DNA from: an uncultured Eubacterium sp.
Lineage (GTDB): Bacteria > Bacillota > Clostridia > Lachnospirales > Lachnospiraceae
Length of the DNA stretch: 45,449 nt
Assembly: GCA_910584345.1 (NCBI GenBank)
Contig: CAJTZX010000033.1
Coordinates: 1 to 45,449, forward strand
Direction: 5' to 3'
Under the pieces are notes generated by a model. It was given only the letters and a program-made list of their open reading frames with translations. It was not told the DNA's origin and made no database searches. The translations under genes and the position numbers were made by a program. This document shows positions 41,520 to 45,449 of this stretch, piece by piece (positions within the stretch are counted from its first letter, which is position 1; each line of letters begins with the position of its first letter).

Positions 41520-43160
41520 TTATAAGGAACCAAATGCTCTGTCTGCGTCTAAAAGCAGTTTTGTATACGGATGTTTTGGATTCGCAAACAACTCTTTTGT
41601 CGGCGCGCATTCCACCAGTCTCCCATGACACATCACTCCGATCCGATCACACAACGATTCCACAAGCGAAAGATCATGTGCAATTAGTAAAATAGTAACC
41701 TTCTGCTCTTTTTTCAGTTCACGAAATAAATCTGCAAGCTGTGCCTGTATTCTTACATCAAGCGATGCAAGCGGTTCATCTGCAACAATCAGCTCCGGCT
41801 CGGTCGTAAGCGCTCTGGCAATTGCCACACGCTGCCTTTGCCCACCAGATAATTCTGACGGGTATCGATCCAAATACTCTGCGCCTAGTCCGACTACTCG
41901 CATTTGATACTCTGCCTCTGCCCGCATGGAACCTCTTTTCGGTATGATATGCTGTATTTTCATAGGTTCTGCAATAATATCGCACACTTTCATGCGGGGA
42001 TCGAGGCTGGAAGCAGAATTCTGAAAAATAAGCTGCCTCGTCTTTTGCAACAATTGCCGGTTTTTACGGTATTCTTTTGGATCACACGTATCCATCCCTT
42101 TGAAAAAAATGCTGCCATTATCCGGCTTAAAAATATTCATAATACAATTGGCAGTTGTAGATTTGCCGCAACCCGACTCCCCAACCAGCCCAAATATCTC
42201 ACCCTGATAAATCTGAAATGACAGATCGTCCACTGCCTTAACAACGGCCTTTTTCCTTATCCTGTTTTCCAGGTTATTCTTAAATAAAAACCGGCAGGAA
42301 AGATGTCTGATATCAAGCAAAATCTCTTTTTCTACTTTTTTTTGCTCCGGCTTTGCTCCATTTTTTTCTCCAGAAAATGATGCATATGCCTGCAGCAGTC
42401 CGCATGTATAAGGATGTCTGGGCTTGCATAAAATTTCTTTCACCGTACCAATTTCTAAGATGCTGCCCTGCTTCATAACCGCTACCCGATCTGCTACTGC
42501 TGCTGCAGCTCTTAAATCATGCGTCACAAACACCGCTGCCATGCCGCGTTTTTGCTGTATGTCAGCAAACAGTTTCAAAATCTGCGCCTGTGTCACTGCA
42601 TCTAACGCCGTCGTTGGTTCATCTGCAAACAATATGTCTGGATTACCGGCTAACGCAACAGCCAACACGCTACGCTGACACATCCCACCGGAAAACTGGT
42701 ATGGATACTGCTTCATACGCTCCATTGGCCGGTCAATGCCCGCCATCTGCATCAAATCAACTACCTGCTGCCGCAGCTGCGCACCTTTTATTTTGGGCTG
42801 ATGTACTTTAACTGCTTCTGCAATCTGTGCACCAATCGTCATGGTCGGATTCAAAGCTGTCATCGGATTCTGCAAAACCATTGAAAATACTTTACCGCGC
42901 AGCCTGCACATCTTTCGTTCCTGATATTCCGTAATGTCTGTACCATTTACAAATACACTGCCTGTTTTTATTTGGGCATAGGGCGGCAGCAGCTTCAAAA
43001 TACTTTTGCACAAAACTGTCTTTCCACAGCCGGATTCTCCTACAACAGCAAGCGTCTCACCGGATTTCAGCGAAAAATTTACATCCTGTAACGCCTGCAC
43101 CTCACCCCAGGGTGTTACAAAGCTGACAGACAGATTTTTCACTTCCAACAGCAACGCCAT
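41520..43160 (-). CDS. Fused double ATPase of a peptide/nickel-type ABC importer (DppD-DppF)
   Basis: This 546-aa protein contains two complete nucleotide-binding domains in one chain. The first has Walker A GESGCGKTVL, signature FSGGMCQR and Walker B ILFADEPTTALD. The second has GESGCGKSTT, LSGGQRQR and LIVADEPLASLD, followed by the C-terminal NPKHPYTKLLL typical of oligopeptide ATPases. Most relatives encode the two halves as separate genes. I chose ATG 43160, eight bases after AGGA; two other ATGs lie 2 and 7 codons upstream. It powers the two permeases downstream. Confidence 0.93.
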   Translation of the reverse strand: MALLLEVKNLSVSFVTPWGEVQALQDVNFSLKSGETLAVVGESGCGKTVLCKSILKLLPPYAQIKTGSVFVNGTDITEYQERKMCRLRGKVFSMVLQNPMTALNPTMTIGAQIAEAVKVHQPKIKGAQLRQQVVDLMQMAGIDRPMERMKQYPYQFSGGMCQRSVLAVALAGNPDILFADEPTTALDAVTQAQILKLFADIQQKRGMAAVFVTHDLRAAAAVADRVAVMKQGSILEIGTVKEILCKPRHPYTCGLLQAYASFSGEKNGAKPEQKKVEKEILLDIRHLSCRFLFKNNLENRIRKKAVVKAVDDLSFQIYQGEIFGLVGESGCGKSTTANCIMNIFKPDNGSIFFKGMDTCDPKEYRKNRQLLQKTRQLIFQNSASSLDPRMKVCDIIAEPMKIQHIIPKRGSMRAEAEYQMRVVGLGAEYLDRYPSELSGGQRQRVAIARALTTEPELIVADEPLASLDVRIQAQLADLFRELKKEQKVTILLIAHDLSLVESLCDRIGVMCHGRLVECAPTKELFANPKHPYTKLLLDADRAFGSL

Positions 43161-43190
43161 TTCCATCTTCCTTTCTTCCATTTTATGTTC

Positions 43191-44804
43191 TTATTTTGAG
43201 TCGTCTGTTCGTTCCCACTCCGTAATATTCCAAAAAATACCAACTCCATGATGCCCCATAACGGTATCCGGTTCTATCCCCTGTATCTGGTCACTGACCA
43301 CATAATCCGCATCTACATAGCAAAGAAATGCAAACGCCGGATCTTTTGCCAGTTCTATTTGAAACCTTGCATATGCTTCTGCACGAACATTCGGATCATC
43401 CGACTGGCGTGCCTTCGTCAGATACTCATCTACAAGCTTATTAGAATATCCGCTGTAATTTGCCCCTTTACCCGTACCAAACACTTTATAAGTATGGTCA
43501 TCTGCATCAAACGGACTGCCCCAGCCAATCAGATATGCCATTTGTCCGCTCCAATCCACCTGCACCGGAACATCAACCGTACAATCAATACCTGCTTCTT
43601 TTAATTGCCCGGCCGCAGCCTGCGCCAGCTCTGCCCGCACCTGATCGCCTGCGCCTACGCTTAGCACAAATCCAACCCTCTCACCGTCTCTTTCATAAAA
43701 TCCGTCCCTGCCCATCGTACAACCTGCGTTTTCTAAAATTTCCTTCGCTTTCTTTGGATTATAGTCATAATGCTCTGCCTGCTCATAATAGTACCGATTC
43801 CGCTGCAGCGGGCCAAAAGCAGCAACGCCATGGCCAAGCAGCACTGCCTCTACCATAGCTTCCCGATCCAGCGCATAACAGACAGCAGGAATCAGATCTG
43901 CGTTTTTCTTCCAATATTCATGCTGAAAATTAAACATAATCCCCCGGTAATCAGAAGTCTTCATGCGATAACACCGATACCCTTCTTTCCCATCAAACAA
44001 CTGCGCATCCTTCGGCGTTAGCAGCGCCATATCCAGCTCCCCGGATTCCATCTGCAGCGCTCTTGCACTGTCATCCGGTACAATTTTAAAAATAATGCGG
44101 TCAATTTTCGCACTGCCTTTAAAGTAATCTTTATTTTTTACAAGTACAATCGCCTGCCCCACATCCCAGCTTTCCATCTGATAAGGTCCTGTACCGACCG
44201 GATGACGAAAAAAATCAGATTCCTGCATATTTTCACCTTCCAATAAATGCTTCGGCAGTACAGGCATCGTCATATAATCCAAAAATGCCACATTTTTAGC
44301 TGCCAGCCGAAAGGCAATCGTATACGTGTCAATCACCGTAATCTCTTCCACATCCTCATAATTCGGTGCATTTTCAGATCCATTCTCTGGATCCATAATC
44401 GATGCAATCGTAAACTCCACGTCCTCTGCTGTAAACGCTTCCCCATCGTGCCACTTGACACCTTCCTCCAGGTAAAACGTATAAGTATTCGTCTGTTCAT
44501 CAAAATCCCACCGTTTCGCCAGCCCTGGAACGACTTCATTGCTGCCGTTGTGTGCGGTCAGTCCGTCAAAGATTAAAATATTAATTTCTCCATGTTCATC
44601 CATCGCCGGATTCATTCTTGTATAATCTTTACTTCCATAAACGATCGTAGATAGCTTCCCATCCGCCTGCGCTGATGAATGCTGCTTATTTCTTGCTTTA
44701 GAATCCTGCGCTGCGCCTGTTTTGCCGCAGGCAGACATCAGATATGCCATGAGAATCATCACGAATATGGATAAGATTCTTTTCTTTATCATTTTGTTCA
44801 TCAT
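43191..44804 (-). CDS. Peptide/nickel-type substrate-binding lipoprotein (SBP family 5)
   Basis: This 537-aa protein has a signal peptide with lipobox LMSAC (Cys26) and the SBP-5 landmarks GLAKRWDFDEQTNTYTFYL, GVKWHDGEAFTAEDVEFTI and HPVGTGPYQMES. It therefore delivers oligopeptides, nickel or a related ligand to the downstream ATPase and permeases. No His-rich metal site is obvious, so peptide is the safer call. AGGAG seven bases upstream fixes ATG 44804; the frame extends 22 codons further. First gene of the operon. Confidence 0.92.
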   Translation of the reverse strand: MMNKMIKKRILSIFVMILMAYLMSACGKTGAAQDSKARNKQHSSAQADGKLSTIVYGSKDYTRMNPAMDEHGEINILIFDGLTAHNGSNEVVPGLAKRWDFDEQTNTYTFYLEEGVKWHDGEAFTAEDVEFTIASIMDPENGSENAPNYEDVEEITVIDTYTIAFRLAAKNVAFLDYMTMPVLPKHLLEGENMQESDFFRHPVGTGPYQMESWDVGQAIVLVKNKDYFKGSAKIDRIIFKIVPDDSARALQMESGELDMALLTPKDAQLFDGKEGYRCYRMKTSDYRGIMFNFQHEYWKKNADLIPAVCYALDREAMVEAVLLGHGVAAFGPLQRNRYYYEQAEHYDYNPKKAKEILENAGCTMGRDGFYERDGERVGFVLSVGAGDQVRAELAQAAAGQLKEAGIDCTVDVPVQVDWSGQMAYLIGWGSPFDADDHTYKVFGTGKGANYSGYSNKLVDEYLTKARQSDDPNVRAEAYARFQIELAKDPAFAFLCYVDADYVVSDQIQGIEPDTVMGHHGVGIFWNITEWERTDDSK

Positions 44805-44898
44805 GCAACGTCTCCTTTTTCTGAAAATTGCCAATTGGTTTATTTTCTCATGACTGAAATCTTTGCACAAGCCTCCCTGGGGGATATGCTTTTCTCAG

Positions 44899-45087
44899 GT
44901 AAACGGTAAATAGTGAGTACCGTGCAAAATAAGAAAATCTTGATTATAATGGCTTTGAACATAAAATATCATTTTCAAAGTCATGTTCCGTTACGATAGC
45001 GACTGTGAAAAATAGTGTTAGTTTTTACAGCAGGTGTACAGGACTTTGAAAACTCTTATCAGTTTTAGAAGTGAGGTGTACAGTAAG
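44899..45087 (+). mobile_element. Left end and leader of an IS66-family element
   Basis: The stretch begins GTAAACGGTAAATAGTG, a plausible IS66-type end (these start with GTAA), and runs about 190 bp to a tnpA start codon preceded by AGGTGT. It fills the gap between the SBP promoter region and the truncated tnpA. The exact outer boundary is inferred. Confidence 0.45.
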
Positions 45088-45192
45088 ATGTCAGATTTAA
45101 AGCATGATGTAAACGCAGAACGCTGGGCTGGGCTCATAAAGGAACGCGTGGACAGCGGCATGACCATTAAGGAATGGTGCAGGGAAAGGAAC
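45088..45192 (+). pseudogene. tnpA: Truncated IS66 tnpA
   Basis: From ATG 45088 the frame reads MSDLKHDVNAERWAGLIKER then VDSGMTIKEWCRERNL, the typical start of IS66-family TnpA. After about 35 residues homology stops at around 45192 and the frame ends at 45205-45207. The remaining tnpA, tnpB and tnpC are absent. The truncation coincides with the start of an ABC ATPase fragment on the other strand. Confidence 0.7.
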
Positions 45193-45410
45193 CTAAATTT
45201 CCTTTAGCAAGATTAGAGAATCTCGCACTGGAATGTCCCACCATAATTGTGTTCTCTGGCCAAACACAACTCCGATTTCTTTCACATAATATCTGCGATC
45301 CGAGCCAGGATTCCATTTCCCTACCCTGATATTCCCCTCTGTAGGTACCAAAATTCCAGAAAGCATCTTTATTGTCGTCGATTTTCCAGCTCCATTCGGG
45401 GCAAGTATTT
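45193..45410 (-). pseudogene. Fragment of an ABC-2-type transporter ATPase gene
   Basis: Read on the minus strand from about 45410, an open stretch gives LAPNGAGKSTTIKMLSGIL (Walker A), VPTEGNIRVGKWNPGSDR and GVVFGQRTQLWWDIPVRDS with LILLKEI before TAG at 45195-45193. This is the start of a nucleotide-binding domain of the kind paired with ABC-2 exporters. A TAA lies just upstream at 45413-45411 in the same frame, so neither start nor end is intact. About 72 codons remain. The 38 bases after it to the window edge are not recognised. Confidence 0.75.
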
Positions 45411-45449
45411 ATAGACAACCACCGCAACACCGCATAAATCAAGGCTTTT

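Noticed and set aside
45167..45442. 91-codon minus-strand frame at the window end taken as a gene
   Set aside because: It is an off-frame reading of the ABC ATPase fragment. The real homology (Walker A) lies in another frame and is interrupted at both ends.

Overview
The window looks like a chromosomal segment of a low-to-mid GC Firmicute, most likely a gut Clostridium/Lachnospiraceae-type bacterium. The reasons are strong GGAGG ribosome sites before nearly every gene, sigma-A type promoters, lipoprotein SBP-ABC importers, PRD-type PTS regulators, a galacto-/lacto-N-biose phosphorylase and a Bacillus-YceG/YceH-like tellurite-resistance set. No rRNA, tRNA or CRISPR was seen. Both ends carry insertion-sequence debris.

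Region 1 (1-11,950) is mostly carbohydrate metabolism. It has an IS21-like right end (1-80), an AraC-type regulator, and a convergent SBP-permease-permease sugar importer whose promoter carries an array of TTGCA boxes. An alpha/beta hydrolase and a threonine-aldolase-like PLP enzyme follow. Next come a small membrane protein, a HEPN/MNT toxin-antitoxin-like pair, a GH112 galacto-/lacto-N-biose phosphorylase and an N-acetylhexosamine 1-kinase, the last two separated by a 15-bp tandem repeat. A protein of unknown function ends the block. Importer, phosphorylase and kinase together suggest use of mucin or milk-type disaccharides; the UDP-sugar recycling enzymes are not in the window.

Region 2 (12,108-19,109) holds a small XRE repressor-like gene and then a five-gene hexitol PTS operon on the minus strand: mannitol-type EIICB, MtlR-like regulator, EIIA, 1-phosphofructokinase-type kinase and a SorE/YggP-type zinc dehydrogenase. 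It resembles mtlARFD with mtlD replaced by a different dehydrogenase plus a kinase, and it has two readable promoters.

Region 3 (19,145-23,493) contains a large secreted Ser/Gly-linker protein and an AAA-ATPase/PD-(D/E)XK protein, followed by a degenerate IS21-like end.

Region 4 (23,795-39,487) is the most interesting part: a Ter/Tel-type stress-response neighbourhood. On the plus strand are a TerD protein with a disordered N-terminal extension, an AIM24 protein and a possible 25-aa peptide. On the minus strand are a Ca2+-type P-type ATPase and three tandem TerD proteins. An SdpI-like membrane protein, a hybrid histidine kinase and a Uma2 nuclease-fold protein follow. The minus strand then holds a YceG-like/trypsin fusion, YceG, TelA and a HAD phosphatase. 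The fusion of a YceG-like half-domain to an HtrA-like protease with a complete triad is the best candidate for something undescribed. No TerC was seen, and the calcium pump may supply the membrane component.

Region 5 (39,573-45,449) is a peptide/nickel-type ABC importer (SBP, fused double ATPase, two permeases), followed by an IS66 left end with a truncated tnpA and a fragment of an unrelated ABC-2-type ATPase gene.
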